Shown: positions 21,747 through 31,508, numbered from the stretch's first letter. The stretch is DNA of 41,463 bases from Pseudomonas palleroniana (GCF_003031675.1 NZ_PYWX01000058.1:1-41463), one strand, 5' to 3'. Translations and numbers: made by a program. Notes: generated by a model from the letters alone, not told the origin.

Positions 21747-23768
21747 ATGGGTGCGTTGCAATCACGCCGCCTGCGCTATGGCGTGGGTGCGATCGGGTTG
21801 GTGTTTGTGTTGCTGGCGGCACTGCGGCTGGTGTTTGTGGTGGGCTTTTCGGGCCTGGATGTCAACACGCCAGGGCTGATGGAAACCCTGGGCATCGGCC
21901 TGCGGTTCGACCTGCGCCTGGCGGTATTGATCCTGTTGCCACTGGCCGTGCTGGCCTGGCTGCCACGCTGGAACCTCACCACGCTGCCGGCCCTGCGCTG
22001 GCTGGCACGCGGCTATCTGGTGCTGGTATTGGCGGTGGTCGGCCTGGTGTACATCATCGATTTCGGCCACTACGCCTACTTGGGGACACGCATCAACGCG
22101 ACCGTGCTTCGTTACCTGCAAGACGCGCAGATTTCTCAACAGATGGTGTGGGAAACCTACCCGGTGCTGTGGATAACGGCCTGTTGGCTGAGCGCCGTGG
22201 GGCTGTGGGTGTGGGCGCTGGTCTGCCTGGAACGACTGACCCTGGACCGCAAAGCCCAGCCCATCGGCAAACTGGCGCTGGCCTCTGTCTCAGTGATCGG
22301 CGTCATCGCGGTACTGCTGGCCCTGCTCGGCCGCGTGGCTAACCTCAACCTGGAAAACCCGGTGCCCCTGCGCTGGAGCGACGCCTTCTTTTCCGGCAAC
22401 AGCCAGGTGGCTGCGGTGGGCCTGAACCCGGTGCTGTTTTTGTACGACACGCTCAAGGTCGGCCAGGCGCAATTCGACGAAGCCAAGGTGCGCGAGCTGT
22501 ACCCGCAAGTCGCCCACTACCTGGGCGTCGACCAACCCGATGCCGAGCGCTTGAACTTTACCCGCGAACAGGCCGTGCAGCCCTATCGCCTGGCCGGCGA
22601 GCGGGCGCCCAACGTGATCTTTGTGATGCTCGAATCCCTCGGCACCAGCGCCGTAGGTGCCTACGGTAACCCGCTGAACCCCACGCCGAACCTGGACAAA
22701 CTGGCGACGCAAAGCTGGTTGTTCAAACACTTCTATGTGCCCGTCACCGGCACGGCGAAAACCGTTTGGGCGAGCATCACAGGCGTGCCCGACGTAACCC
22801 GTCGGGAGACCGCCACCCGCAACCCGTTGATCACTCGCCAACACACGTTGATCAACGCGTTCGAGGGTTACCAGAAGTTCTACATGATCGGCGGCAACGC
22901 CGGTTGGGCGAATATCAACGCCCTGATCCGCCAGAGCATCGACGGCGTGCAACTGTTTGAGGAAAGCCACTGGCGCTCGCCACGCGTGGATGTGTGGGGT
23001 ATTTCCGACCTGGATCTGTTCAAGGAAAGCGACCGCCTGCTAAGCGCTGTTCCCAAGAACCAGGCGTTCTTCGCCTACCTGCAAACCTCCGGCAACCACC
23101 GTCCCTTCACCATTCCTGAGCAAAACGATGGTTTCCAGGTAAACGACGTCACGCTGGAGCAGGCCCAGGCGGCCGGTTCACGTAGCGTCGAGCAATACCA
23201 GGCGGTGCGGCTGCTGGACTACAACATCGGCCGCCTGATGGAAATCGCCAAGGCCGGCGGCTGGTACGACAACAGTATTTTTGTGTTCTTCGGCGACCAC
23301 AACACGCGCATCAGCCAGATCCCGCACATGGCCCCGGCTTTCGAGCAATTGGGCCTGGAAAGCAACAACGTGCCGTTGCTGATCCACGCGCCCGGCCTTG
23401 CGCCTCGCGTGATCGAAGAAGCGGTGGGCCTGGCCGACCTGCTGCCCAGCGTGGCCGGCCTGGCGGGCGTACCGTTTACCAATAGCGCAATGGGCCGGGA
23501 TATCCAGCAACCGGCGCCGGAAGGCGAACGCATGGTGCCGTTGGTACTGCAGGAAGGTACATTTCCGATTATTGGCGGGGTCACCCGGCGCTTCCTCCTG
23601 CAAATGCAGCACGACGGTAGTTCACCCACCTTGCATGACTTGGCCTCGCCGACGCCTCGCGAAGACGTCGCCCAGCAACATCCCGAAGCGTTCCAGCGTT
23701 TACAGGCGCTGACACGGGGCCTGCATGAAAGTGCGCGGCTGATGCTGTTCAGGAATGTGCGCGAATAA
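21747..23768 (+). CDS. LTA-synthase-like / sulfatase-fold phosphotransferase
   Basis: A 673-residue inner-membrane enzyme. Residues about 1-190 hold four or five transmembrane helices. The periplasmic C-terminal domain has the alkaline-phosphatase-fold active site: VIFVMLESLGTSAVGAYG (metal Glu), a catalytic Thr in VTGTAKTVWASITG, and the metal pair in FVFFGDHNTRI. The family includes LTA synthases, OpgB (phosphoglycerol transferase) and phosphoethanolamine transferases. It would move a phospho-alcohol head group from lipid to a surface glycan. In a Gram-negative host that target is probably a periplasmic glucan or LPS-like sugar. It follows the membrane protein after 36 bp with a GAGGA site. 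Confidence 0.85.
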   Translation: MGALQSRRLRYGVGAIGLVFVLLAALRLVFVVGFSGLDVNTPGLMETLGIGLRFDLRLAVLILLPLAVLAWLPRWNLTTLPALRWLARGYLVLVLAVVGLVYIIDFGHYAYLGTRINATVLRYLQDAQISQQMVWETYPVLWITACWLSAVGLWVWALVCLERLTLDRKAQPIGKLALASVSVIGVIAVLLALLGRVANLNLENPVPLRWSDAFFSGNSQVAAVGLNPVLFLYDTLKVGQAQFDEAKVRELYPQVAHYLGVDQPDAERLNFTREQAVQPYRLAGERAPNVIFVMLESLGTSAVGAYGNPLNPTPNLDKLATQSWLFKHFYVPVTGTAKTVWASITGVPDVTRRETATRNPLITRQHTLINAFEGYQKFYMIGGNAGWANINALIRQSIDGVQLFEESHWRSPRVDVWGISDLDLFKESDRLLSAVPKNQAFFAYLQTSGNHRPFTIPEQNDGFQVNDVTLEQAQAAGSRSVEQYQAVRLLDYNIGRLMEIAKAGGWYDNSIFVFFGDHNTRISQIPHMAPAFEQLGLESNNVPLLIHAPGLAPRVIEEAVGLADLLPSVAGLAGVPFTNSAMGRDIQQPAPEGERMVPLVLQEGTFPIIGGVTRRFLLQMQHDGSSPTLHDLASPTPREDVAQQHPEAFQRLQALTRGLHESARLMLFRNVRE

Positions 23769-24143
23769 TCACTTGGGCTGGAAGGTTTCCAGGTACGCCA
23801 GGATGTCCTGGATTTTTTGCGGGTCACTGATGCCCCAGAAAATCATGCGCGTACCGCTGACCACGTTCTTCGGCGCCTCGATATAGGCGGCGAGTTTGTC
23901 GCGGGTCCAGACCACGCCGGAGTTTTTCATCGCATCGGAGTACTGATAGTCCGTAGTGGTGCCGGCGGGCCTGTCGATGATGCCGTTGAGCTGCGGGCCG
24001 AAACCACCCCGCGCGCCCTCGCCGATGCTGTGGCAGCCGCCGCAGGTCTTGGTGAAGAGCTTGCCGCCCGCCTCGGCATCCCCGGCAGCGAAGGCCGGGC
24101 CGGTGGTGAGCATCAGGGCGCAGGTCAATAAGGCGTACTTCAT
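23769..24143 (-). CDS. Soluble c-type cytochrome
   Basis: A 124-residue exported class I cytochrome c (c2/c550 type). Residues 1-20 are the signal peptide, ending AFAA-GDAEAG. The haem-binding C34-G-G-C37-H38 lies in TKTCGGCHSI, and the axial Met100 is in VVSGTRMIFWG. The C-terminal helix (DPQKIQDILAYLETF) is typical. It shuttles electrons in the periplasm. I start it at MKYALL (24143), not the longer frame at 24155. It is convergent with the LTA-synthase-like gene with no gap. No oxidase or dehydrogenase partner is adjacent. Confidence 0.9.
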   Translation of the reverse strand: MKYALLTCALMLTTGPAFAAGDAEAGGKLFTKTCGGCHSIGEGARGGFGPQLNGIIDRPAGTTTDYQYSDAMKNSGVVWTRDKLAAYIEAPKNVVSGTRMIFWGISDPQKIQDILAYLETFQPK

Positions 24144-24309
24144 GGGCGACTCCACATCAGGTGTAGCGGGCGATTATGCCTGTTTGTCAGTCGGCCATGC
24201 CTTGAGGCGTGCGCGCCGATGACCACTCATCGTTTTGGATAGCCTGGATCGAACCTATTCGAGCCGGTCCCACTCCATCTAGTTGTTATCAGCGGGTGAA
24301 GTAAAAATC

Positions 24310-24690
24310 ATGGCTCAGCCAGCAATTTTAGTGTTGGAAGACGACGAAATCATTCGGGCGTTGATGGTGGATGTACTGGAAGATTTCGGTGCTCGGGTGA
24401 CGTCGTTTCCGTCGGCTGATGAAGGCATGATTTACCTGGAACGCGGCGACGCCCCGGTGGACCTGATTGTCAGCGATATCCAGATGCCGGGTTTACTCAA
24501 CGGGTATGACTTGAGCAAAGTCGTGGCCCATCGCTGGCCCACTGTGCCGGTGGTGCTGACGTCCGGCAATACCAAGTTGGCGGCTGAGTTGGGCAAGTCG
24601 GTGAGATTCCTGCCCAAACCCTGGAGCGTCGAGCATTTACTGCAATGCGTGCAAGGAGCTCTGACCCCGCAGGGTTTCTCGATGCATTAA
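24310..24690 (+). CDS. Single-domain (CheY-like) response regulator
   Basis: A 126-residue receiver-only regulator: EDD (10-12), phospho-acceptor Asp56 in LIVSDIQMPG, and Lys103 in RFLPKPWSVEHLL. There is no output domain, so it acts by protein contact or as a phosphate shuttle. It lies 194 bp upstream of the heme-oxygenase gene on the same strand. The bacteriophytochrome kinase downstream has no other regulator nearby, so this is a plausible partner, though the gap is large for one operon. The start at 24310 has only a weak ribosome site. Confidence 0.85.
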   Translation: MAQPAILVLEDDEIIRALMVDVLEDFGARVTSFPSADEGMIYLERGDAPVDLIVSDIQMPGLLNGYDLSKVVAHRWPTVPVVLTSGNTKLAAELGKSVRFLPKPWSVEHLLQCVQGALTPQGFSMH

Positions 24691-24884
24691 TAGCACCGCG
24701 ACATCATTTGAATTGAACTTTGCGGTATTCGCCAAGGTCGTTGGTGAGACTAGGAGCGATTTTTTCTGATCCGCCGGTCAGTGTTTTCGTGTTTCGCGCA
24801 GAACCCGGCCATGAGTTGTGTAGAATCGTCGCCCATTTCCACGCGTCATTCATGGCCGAGAGGCCCACAGTTCGAGCTTATTGA

Positions 24885-25499
24885 ATGCATTCACAGGCCC
24901 ATGACGTCAGTGCGCCCTCGTTGCTGGAAGCGTTGCGCACAGGCACCGGCTTGTTGCATGTCGCGTTGGAAAAGCGCTTGCCGTTTTTTTCCGAACACCT
25001 GGACGCGCAGTGGTATCAGCGCTTGCTCCAGGCGTATTACGGATTTTATGCACCGATGGAAGTCAGCCTGTATGCAAGCGGCCTGATCCCCGCAGGCTTT
25101 GACCCGGCACAGCGTGTGAAAACCCCGACACTGGTGAACGACCTGAAAGCCCTCGGCCTGGACGACGAAGCCATAGCGGCCTTGCCCTACTGCCGCCAAC
25201 TGCCGACCTTCGACACCCCCGCCGCATGCCTCGGCGCTCTTTACGTGCTGGAAGGCGCGACGCTCGGAGGCCAGCTATTGCGCCGGGAAATGGCCCAGCG
25301 CCTGGCGGTGAATGCCGACAACGGTGGCGCATTTCTTAACGTCTACGGCGCCGAAACCGGTCGACGCTGGAAAGACTTTCTCGATTACCTGGGTTGCCTG
25401 CCACTGGACGCTGACGCCAAAGCGCGCGCGGTCATTGCTGCCCGCTCGACATTCAGCGGCTTTGAGCAATGGCTCGAACGCCAGGAGGTACTGCTATGA
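24885..25499 (+). CDS. bphO: Biliverdin-forming heme oxygenase, phytochrome-linked
   Basis: A 204-residue bacterial heme oxygenase. The proximal haem ligand is probably the His in GTGLLHVALEKRL, and VLEGATLGGQLLRREMAQRL is the Gly-rich distal helix. It opens haem to biliverdin, the chromophore of the bacteriophytochrome encoded directly after it. The last codons overlap bphP by four bases (ATGA, 25496-25499), so supply of chromophore and apoprotein is coupled. It begins with an ATG without a strong ribosome site. Confidence 0.9.
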   Translation: MHSQAHDVSAPSLLEALRTGTGLLHVALEKRLPFFSEHLDAQWYQRLLQAYYGFYAPMEVSLYASGLIPAGFDPAQRVKTPTLVNDLKALGLDDEAIAALPYCRQLPTFDTPAACLGALYVLEGATLGGQLLRREMAQRLAVNADNGGAFLNVYGAETGRRWKDFLDYLGCLPLDADAKARAVIAARSTFSGFEQWLERQEVLL

Positions 25500-27739
25500 A
25501 ACCCGATGATTTTGAAGAACTGCTGGCCAACTGCGCAGACGAACCGATCCGCTTCCCCGGCGCCATCCAGCCCCACGGCGTACTGCTGACCCTGTCGGAG
25601 CCGGGCCTGAATATCATCCAGGTCAGTGCCAACGTCAGCAGCCTGTTTGGTCACGCGCCGGAGTCACTGCTGGGCCAGCCGTTGCACACACTGATCGGGA
25701 TGGACCACGCCCAGGCCGTGCAATCGATAGCCGAGCACAATACGTTTTTCGACGCGCCGACGCTGCACGTCACCTTCAATGGCGAGCCCTTCGAAGGGTT
25801 GCTGCATCGCCACCAGAATGTACTGGTGCTGGAATTCGAACCGCGGCTGGAGCACTTCAAGCCGCGCGCGCTGAATGGCCGCACCAGTGACCTGGGCAAG
25901 ATGCTAAAACGCCTGCAATCGGCGAAAACCCTGCAGGCGCTGTACGAAATCAGCGTGGCCGAAATCCAGGCCATGACCGGTTACGACCGCGTACTGATCT
26001 ATCGTTTCGAAGAAGAAGGCCATGGCCAGGTGATCGCCGAAGCCTCGGCACCGTCGATGGAGCTGTTCAACGGGCTGTTCTTCCCGGCGTCCGACATTCC
26101 GGAACAGGCCCGCGAACTGTACCGCACCAACTGGCTGCGTATTATCCCGAATGCGGCCTACGAGCCAGTGCCCTTGGTACCCAAGTTGCGCCCGGACACC
26201 GGCCAGCCGCTGGATTTGAGTTTCGCCACCCTGCGCAGCGTGTCGCCGATTCATTGCCAGTACATGCAAAACATGGGCGTGCTGTCGTCCATGAGCATTT
26301 CGCTGATGAAGGGCGACAAGCTTTGGGGGCTGATCAGTTGCGGCAATCGCGAGCCGTTGCTGGTGCCCAACGAACTGCGTAGCGCCTGCCAGACCATCGG
26401 CCAGGTGTTGTCACTGCAGATCAGCGCGATGGAAGCGTTGGAACTGAACCGGCAGCGCGAAGAAAAAATCGACGCCTTGGCCACCCTCGACAAAGCCATG
26501 AAAGCCTGCGACGGCAACGTGTTCGACGGCCTGGCCCAGCAAGGCCAAGTGCTGATGGACCTGACGCTGTCCGGCGGCGTGGCGATCATCGAAGACAGGC
26601 AACTGCACCGTTTCGGCAATTGCCCGGAACCGGCGCAGATCCGAGCGCTGCATAAATGGCTGCAAGACAGCGGCGAAGCGGTTTTCTCCAGCCATAACCT
26701 GGTGTCGGTCTACCCACCCGCCGCAGCGTTTCAACAGGTCGCCAGTGGAGTCTTGGCCATGAGCCTGCCGAAGCCTGTGGATAACGGCGTGTTGTGGTTC
26801 CGCCCGGAGGTCATCGAGAACGTCAACTGGAGCGGCGACCCGAACAAGCCCCTCGACCTGGAAAGCTCTGACGCCGGCTTGCGCCTTCGTCCGCGTACGT
26901 CCTTTGAAATCTGGAAGGTGGAAATGGCCGGTATCTCCACCAAATGGAGCCATGGCGACCACTTTGCCGCCAATGACCTGCGCCGCTCGGCCCTGGAAAA
27001 CGACCTGGCCCGCCAGGTTTTGCGTGAACAACAGGCCGTACGCGCCCGTGATGAGCTGGTGGCGGTGGTCTCCCACGACCTGCGTAACCCGATGACCGTC
27101 ATCTCGATGCTCTGCGGCATCATGCAAAACGCCTTCAGCTCTGACGGCCCGCACACGTCACGGCGGATTTCGTCGGCCATCGACACCATGCAACAAGCCG
27201 CCGGACGTATGAATACGTTGCTGGATGATCTGCTCGACACCTCGAAAATCGAGGCGGGGCGTTACGTGGTCAAGCCGGTGGCGCTGGATGTCAGCCAGAT
27301 GTTCGAGGAAGCCTATGCCCTGCTGTCCCCACTGGCGTTGGAGAAAGGTATCGACCTGTCGTTCAACGCCGAGCCGGGACTTCGGATCAACGCTGACCCG
27401 GAGCGGCTGTTCCAGGTCCTGTCGAACCTGATCGGCAACGCCATCAAGTTCACCCCGCGCCAGGGCAATATCGGTATCAGCGCCATGAGCCACGGCGAAG
27501 AGATCGTGTTTTCGGTACGCGACTCCGGCGAGGGCATCGAACCCGAGCAATTGCCTCACGTCTTCGACCGTTACTGGACCAAGACCGAAAACAACCCCAC
27601 CGGCACTGGCCTGGGGCTGTATATCAGCCAAGGGATCGTGCAGGCTCACGGCGGCAAGATCGTTGCTGAAAGTGAGGTGGGGCGTGGCAGTGAGTTCCGC
27701 TTTACGGTGCCACGCCTCCACGACAACGCTCAGGCCTGA
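25496..27739 (+). CDS. bphP: Bacteriophytochrome histidine kinase
   Basis: A 747-residue red/far-red light sensor of the PAS-GAF-PHY-HisKA-HATPase type. The biliverdin-linking Cys13 is in LLANCADEPIRF, and the P-G-A-I-Q-P-H-G block follows. The GAF chromophore motif ASDIPEQAR has Asp200-Ile201-Pro202. The PHY tongue is likely in VLWFRPEVIENVNWSGDPNK. The H-box His527 is in VAVVSHDLRNPMTVI; the ATP lid blocks are VLSNLIGNAIKFTPRQGN, RDSGEGIEPEQ and GTGLGLYISQGI. I start it at MKPDDFEE (25496), overlapping bphO. It is complete and all core residues are present. Its target is unknown; a receiver-only regulator lies upstream. Confidence 0.93.
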   Translation: MKPDDFEELLANCADEPIRFPGAIQPHGVLLTLSEPGLNIIQVSANVSSLFGHAPESLLGQPLHTLIGMDHAQAVQSIAEHNTFFDAPTLHVTFNGEPFEGLLHRHQNVLVLEFEPRLEHFKPRALNGRTSDLGKMLKRLQSAKTLQALYEISVAEIQAMTGYDRVLIYRFEEEGHGQVIAEASAPSMELFNGLFFPASDIPEQARELYRTNWLRIIPNAAYEPVPLVPKLRPDTGQPLDLSFATLRSVSPIHCQYMQNMGVLSSMSISLMKGDKLWGLISCGNREPLLVPNELRSACQTIGQVLSLQISAMEALELNRQREEKIDALATLDKAMKACDGNVFDGLAQQGQVLMDLTLSGGVAIIEDRQLHRFGNCPEPAQIRALHKWLQDSGEAVFSSHNLVSVYPPAAAFQQVASGVLAMSLPKPVDNGVLWFRPEVIENVNWSGDPNKPLDLESSDAGLRLRPRTSFEIWKVEMAGISTKWSHGDHFAANDLRRSALENDLARQVLREQQAVRARDELVAVVSHDLRNPMTVISMLCGIMQNAFSSDGPHTSRRISSAIDTMQQAAGRMNTLLDDLLDTSKIEAGRYVVKPVALDVSQMFEEAYALLSPLALEKGIDLSFNAEPGLRINADPERLFQVLSNLIGNAIKFTPRQGNIGISAMSHGEEIVFSVRDSGEGIEPEQLPHVFDRYWTKTENNPTGTGLGLYISQGIVQAHGGKIVAESEVGRGSEFRFTVPRLHDNAQA

Positions 27740-30700
27740 CCCAAGCGGTCGGGCGACGCTTGTGCCCGCCCGCTCTTGTTAAGGATGCCGAACGCATTAC
27801 GCGTGAGCCGGGCCAGCGCATGTTCGCCACGCGCGGCCAGGGAGAAGTGTTCCAACTCTCCCCACAGCTCAATGTCACCCACCAGGTAGACCCGATGCCT
27901 GGCGCGGGTCAGCGCCACATTCAGCAGGTTGGGTTTGGAGGCGGCCCATTGCGCGCCTCCCGCGTGGTCCCTGTCCGCGCCCAGGATCATGAACACCGTG
28001 TCCTGCTCTTTGCCCTGAAACGTATGCACCGTGCCGACGTTACGCTTGAGCCACTCTTTAAGGTCCGTGCGCCGGGGCTCGGCACCCGCCCATTTGACTT
28101 GCATCAGGTGCTGGCGCAACGCCTGGCGCACGGCCTTGAAGGGCGACACCACATACAATCCGGGCAATGCCTGGTCGCGCTGGAACAGGCACACGATCAC
28201 CTTCGCCATGAATTCAACCTGCTCGTACACCACTTGTTTGCGGGTCACGTTGCCGCGTATGTCGACCCAGCCGCTGGGCAGGTCGATCAATGGCGCGTCC
28301 GGAGCGTTTCGCTGAGCATGGCCCAAGACCATCTTGTCGTCATAAGCCATGCGATTGGCCAGGGAAAACATCGGGTCATAGCAACGCCGGTGCACGCGCA
28401 ACGGGCTGCCAATCCAGAGACGCTGCCCCATCATCGGCGCATAGGTGCCAAAACGGCTGGCTTGATCCGCCAGGCGTTGCACCGACACCTGATGGGGCGC
28501 ATAGCTGTCGTCCTGGGTAAACGGTGACAGTTGCCCCAAGGCCGTGATCAGTTGCCGTGGCAGGGTAAACACCGGTTCAATTTGCAGCGGGTCGCCTACC
28601 ACCACACAACGTCGGGCTCGCCATAGCGCACCGACCGCCGCCTGGGGCACCGCCTGCCCGGCTTCGTCGATAAACACCCACCCCAGCGCGTCGCTTTGCA
28701 AGCCTCGAAACTGATTGGCAAAGGAGGCAAACGTGGTGGACACCACCGGCACAATCATGAACAGGTTTTGCCAGATCGGCAGTACGTGGCCGGCGTCTTC
28801 CGGCTGCTTGTTGTTCAGCAGGTTGGAGATGACCCATAGATTGGAGCGCATGCGGTTTTTGGGCTGCCCGGCCTCATGCAACCAGGCTTGCTGCAATTGC
28901 AGGGCAGCCGCGAACAACGCCGAGCGCAGTCGAGCGAACTGAGCGTCATGCCACAGACCGTTGATCTGAAACTGCGGCAACTCCAAGTCAGCCAGGGCGG
29001 CAGGCAGCACAGGAACACCCAGGCGTTGCTCAAGTACCGCACGCTCTGCGGTTTTGGTTTCCCAGTCGCGAGACCTTTGCGCCAGGCTGCGCTCACCGGC
29101 TTGCCGTTGAGCGTCAAGCTTCGCGAGCTGGCAGGAAAGGGTCACCGCTTCGCTTTTGAGCGCTCTGAGACGAGCATGCGATTCGAGCTGCAACTTGGCA
29201 TTTTCAGCGCATTGGCCCATGTAGGTCTTGGCAGACTGGGTGCGCCACAACCGCGCCCACCAACCAGGCGAGGTGCGATCGATCAGTCGTTGCTGTTCGA
29301 CGAGCAACAGGCACTCCTGCCCCTCCACGTGCTGCAGGCGCAGATTCTCGCGTACAGCCGCGTCAGCAGCCTCCACGCCCGCTCGCAATTGCGTATGAGC
29401 TTGCTGCGCCTGCGCCACGTAGCTGGCCTGGGTACCATCGCCCAGCTCTTCGAGCAATTGCGCCAGGCGCTCGCGCTCAGCCAGTGCGGCGCTGACGGCC
29501 TTATCGGCCAGGCTGAAAGCGGCGCGAGCCTCAGCAAAACGGGTCGGCTGCGCCTGATCGAACCACTTCCAGAGGGTCTGCGGCCGCTCGGTTTTATCGG
29601 ACTCGAATTCGTTGAAAAACAGCCCTTCGCGAAAGCGTCGCCGATTACCGGCGTTGCCCAATGCACAGCTGACAAGGCCCCAGGGAACGTCCCGGCCCTT
29701 GGGGAAAACCGGGCCGGATTTTTTGACCTTCACGGCCAGGTTATGGGCCACCGGTTGCAGGTAACCGACCGATTGCCAGGCAGCGTCCAGGGCGCTGCGC
29801 TTGGTCAAGTCCACCGAGATGTTTTCCACCGCGGCATTATTCGACGATGCCACGACCATCTCGAAACCGGTCAGGGCCTCGATCAAGGGCCACACCTTGC
29901 GCTGTTCATCCATGAAACGAACAGTCAGCGGCTGCGTACTGAACGCATCATTGACGCTCGACAGGCCCGACAGCACCCGCGCACGGCGCACGATGTTGTC
30001 GGCAAACAGATCTCGTAACAGTGTCGTCTTGCCGGTACCCGGCGGCCCGTTGACCGCAAACAAGCCGTTGTACTGCAAGTCTGCGCCGGCTTGATTGAGC
30101 GCGAACTGTTGCATCAGGCTCATCGGGTGCTCGGCGTTGCCCAACCAGTGGCCGATGCTCAAATGGCGCGGCCGCAACCGTTGGTACAACAGCTCGCGCC
30201 CGGCGTTGGAATACAGGTCCAGGCGCTGATCATCGGCAAGCGGGGTCAGGTACTGCCGCAGGGCGGCGGGCACATTGCCTGTCCGCACACTGTGCATCGC
30301 CCGCTCGAGATCGCCGATGTAAAAGCTGTTGAGGATGTCGAGGTCGTCGACAGGGTCATCCTCATCCTCTTCTTCCTGGAGTGTTGCGGGCTCCTGATCG
30401 CTTGCATCATCAGGCGCCTGGGTGGTCCTGGCCTTGGTCTTGACCTCAAGTACGGCCAGCGGCTGGTCAGCCCCTGGGTAAAAACCCGCCCACTGGCACA
30501 GGGTCTGGTGCAGCGAAAGCACTTCACTCGCCGTCAGCGGGCCGCTGGCATTATCCACACGGGTGGCGAAGAAGTTGTTGAACCGGTTGACCAAGTCGTC
30601 GCGGGCAGACTCGAACTCGGTGGCTCCCAGCGCTCCCAACCCGTGGGACAACGCCTGGCCCAAGGCCCAAGGTGCGGTAGAAATGGAGATGGAGCCTGCG

Positions 30701-31080
30701 AGGGGGCAACCGGACTTATCCAGGCTGATCCTGGCAAAACAGGTCTGCCCCTCAAGGTCGGCACGCGCCTCTTCCTCGAAGCGCGCGGCGGCACTCAACG
30801 GTGCGGGAACCGGTACTAACTTCTCACACAGCGAGAGCACTGCAGACTTGTCGAACACGCCCAGGAAGAGGCTGTAGCTGATGATCTCCTGATCAACAGG
30901 GACATCCATGTGATTCCACTGGGTAGAGCCGGCGTCGAGACAGGCTTGCGGCAAGATCACCTTAGATTGCCAGTCCTCCAACTCATCCAGGCGCTGATCC
31001 AGGCCATAGGGCACAAAAAATTCGACCTTGTGCCAATAATCCAATATGGCTAAAAGTCTTTGCTGATCAAAGGGTGCCAA
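27730..31080 (-). CDS. Large UPF1/DNA2-like SF1 helicase
   Basis: A protein of about 1116 residues (start uncertain). The Walker A motif NGPPGTGKTT is at about 344-353, Walker B is WVFIDEAGQAVPQ, motif III lies around VVVGDPLQIEPV, and motifs V-VI are VGTVHTFQGKEQDTV and NVALTRARHRVYLVGD. This is the UPF1-like SF1B helicase set. Between motifs I and II a long inserted helical, coiled-coil-like region occurs (about residues 500-700). The first 340 residues (LLAILDYWHKVEFFVPYGLD) are unknown. I put the start at the TTG of LAPFDQQRLL (31080); the open frame runs to 31254, but that part has poor protein character. It overlaps bphP by 10 bp, convergently. It may act in repair or in defence. Confidence 0.78.
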   Translation of the reverse strand: MAPFDQQRLLAILDYWHKVEFFVPYGLDQRLDELEDWQSKVILPQACLDAGSTQWNHMDVPVDQEIISYSLFLGVFDKSAVLSLCEKLVPVPAPLSAAARFEEEARADLEGQTCFARISLDKSGCPLAGSISISTAPWALGQALSHGLGALGATEFESARDDLVNRFNNFFATRVDNASGPLTASEVLSLHQTLCQWAGFYPGADQPLAVLEVKTKARTTQAPDDASDQEPATLQEEEDEDDPVDDLDILNSFYIGDLERAMHSVRTGNVPAALRQYLTPLADDQRLDLYSNAGRELLYQRLRPRHLSIGHWLGNAEHPMSLMQQFALNQAGADLQYNGLFAVNGPPGTGKTTLLRDLFADNIVRRARVLSGLSSVNDAFSTQPLTVRFMDEQRKVWPLIEALTGFEMVVASSNNAAVENISVDLTKRSALDAAWQSVGYLQPVAHNLAVKVKKSGPVFPKGRDVPWGLVSCALGNAGNRRRFREGLFFNEFESDKTERPQTLWKWFDQAQPTRFAEARAAFSLADKAVSAALAERERLAQLLEELGDGTQASYVAQAQQAHTQLRAGVEAADAAVRENLRLQHVEGQECLLLVEQQRLIDRTSPGWWARLWRTQSAKTYMGQCAENAKLQLESHARLRALKSEAVTLSCQLAKLDAQRQAGERSLAQRSRDWETKTAERAVLEQRLGVPVLPAALADLELPQFQINGLWHDAQFARLRSALFAAALQLQQAWLHEAGQPKNRMRSNLWVISNLLNNKQPEDAGHVLPIWQNLFMIVPVVSTTFASFANQFRGLQSDALGWVFIDEAGQAVPQAAVGALWRARRCVVVGDPLQIEPVFTLPRQLITALGQLSPFTQDDSYAPHQVSVQRLADQASRFGTYAPMMGQRLWIGSPLRVHRRCYDPMFSLANRMAYDDKMVLGHAQRNAPDAPLIDLPSGWVDIRGNVTRKQVVYEQVEFMAKVIVCLFQRDQALPGLYVVSPFKAVRQALRQHLMQVKWAGAEPRRTDLKEWLKRNVGTVHTFQGKEQDTVFMILGADRDHAGGAQWAASKPNLLNVALTRARHRVYLVGDIELWGELEHFSLAARGEHALARLTRNAFGILNKSGRAQASPDRLGQA

Positions 31081-31265
31081 CGTCCTGTATCCCGAATATC
31101 CATAATCGAAGGGTGAGTGTACACGCCCCCTCTTCGCAGCGGAGCAGCGCCATCGCCACGCTCGGTCATCTTTTGACGCGAGAAGTTTATAGTCCAGTCG
31201 CCCAGTGCTCTGTAGGTTGGGTGCGCGTCGACCCGCTCGACACGTTCCCACCAACGGAGATCGCC

Positions 31266-31463
31266 ATGATCGATTTGTTTTTCAGCATTCCGCCCAGCTA
31301 TGCCTCCCTGCATCCGGATCGCAGTGTCACGCCTGACCGGCCCCCAACCGTAAAACCCAAGCCTGCGCCCGAGCCTGGCCCCGCCATCGATTTCAGCGGG
31401 CGCCGAAACAAAGCGGCTCGCCCAGGCAATCTGGATAGCCTTGGAGGCGGAAGCGTTCTTTAA
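31266..31463 (+). CDS. Small Pro-rich hypothetical protein
   Basis: A 65-residue frame, MIDLFFSIPPSYASLHPDRS, then a Pro-rich middle (PPTVKPKPAPEPGPAIDFSG) and a basic tail. A CGGAG ribosome site lies about 6 bp upstream. I know no family. It would be a very short disordered protein, and lies between the helicase and cyclase genes. A REP hairpin follows 20 bp after its stop. Confidence 0.5.
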   Translation: MIDLFFSIPPSYASLHPDRSVTPDRPPTVKPKPAPEPGPAIDFSGRRNKAARPGNLDSLGGGSVL

Positions 31464-31482
31464 ACGCTGCTTGAGTTTTTTT

Positions 31483-31508
31483 GTAGGAGCGAGCTTGCTC
31501 GCTCCTAC
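31483..31508. repeat. REP hairpin (near-perfect 26-bp palindrome)
   Basis: GTAGGAGCGAGC-TT-GCTCGCTCCTAC has 12-bp perfect arms around two bases. It is a Pseudomonas REP core and, preceded by a T7 run, may also act as terminator. Confidence 0.9.
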
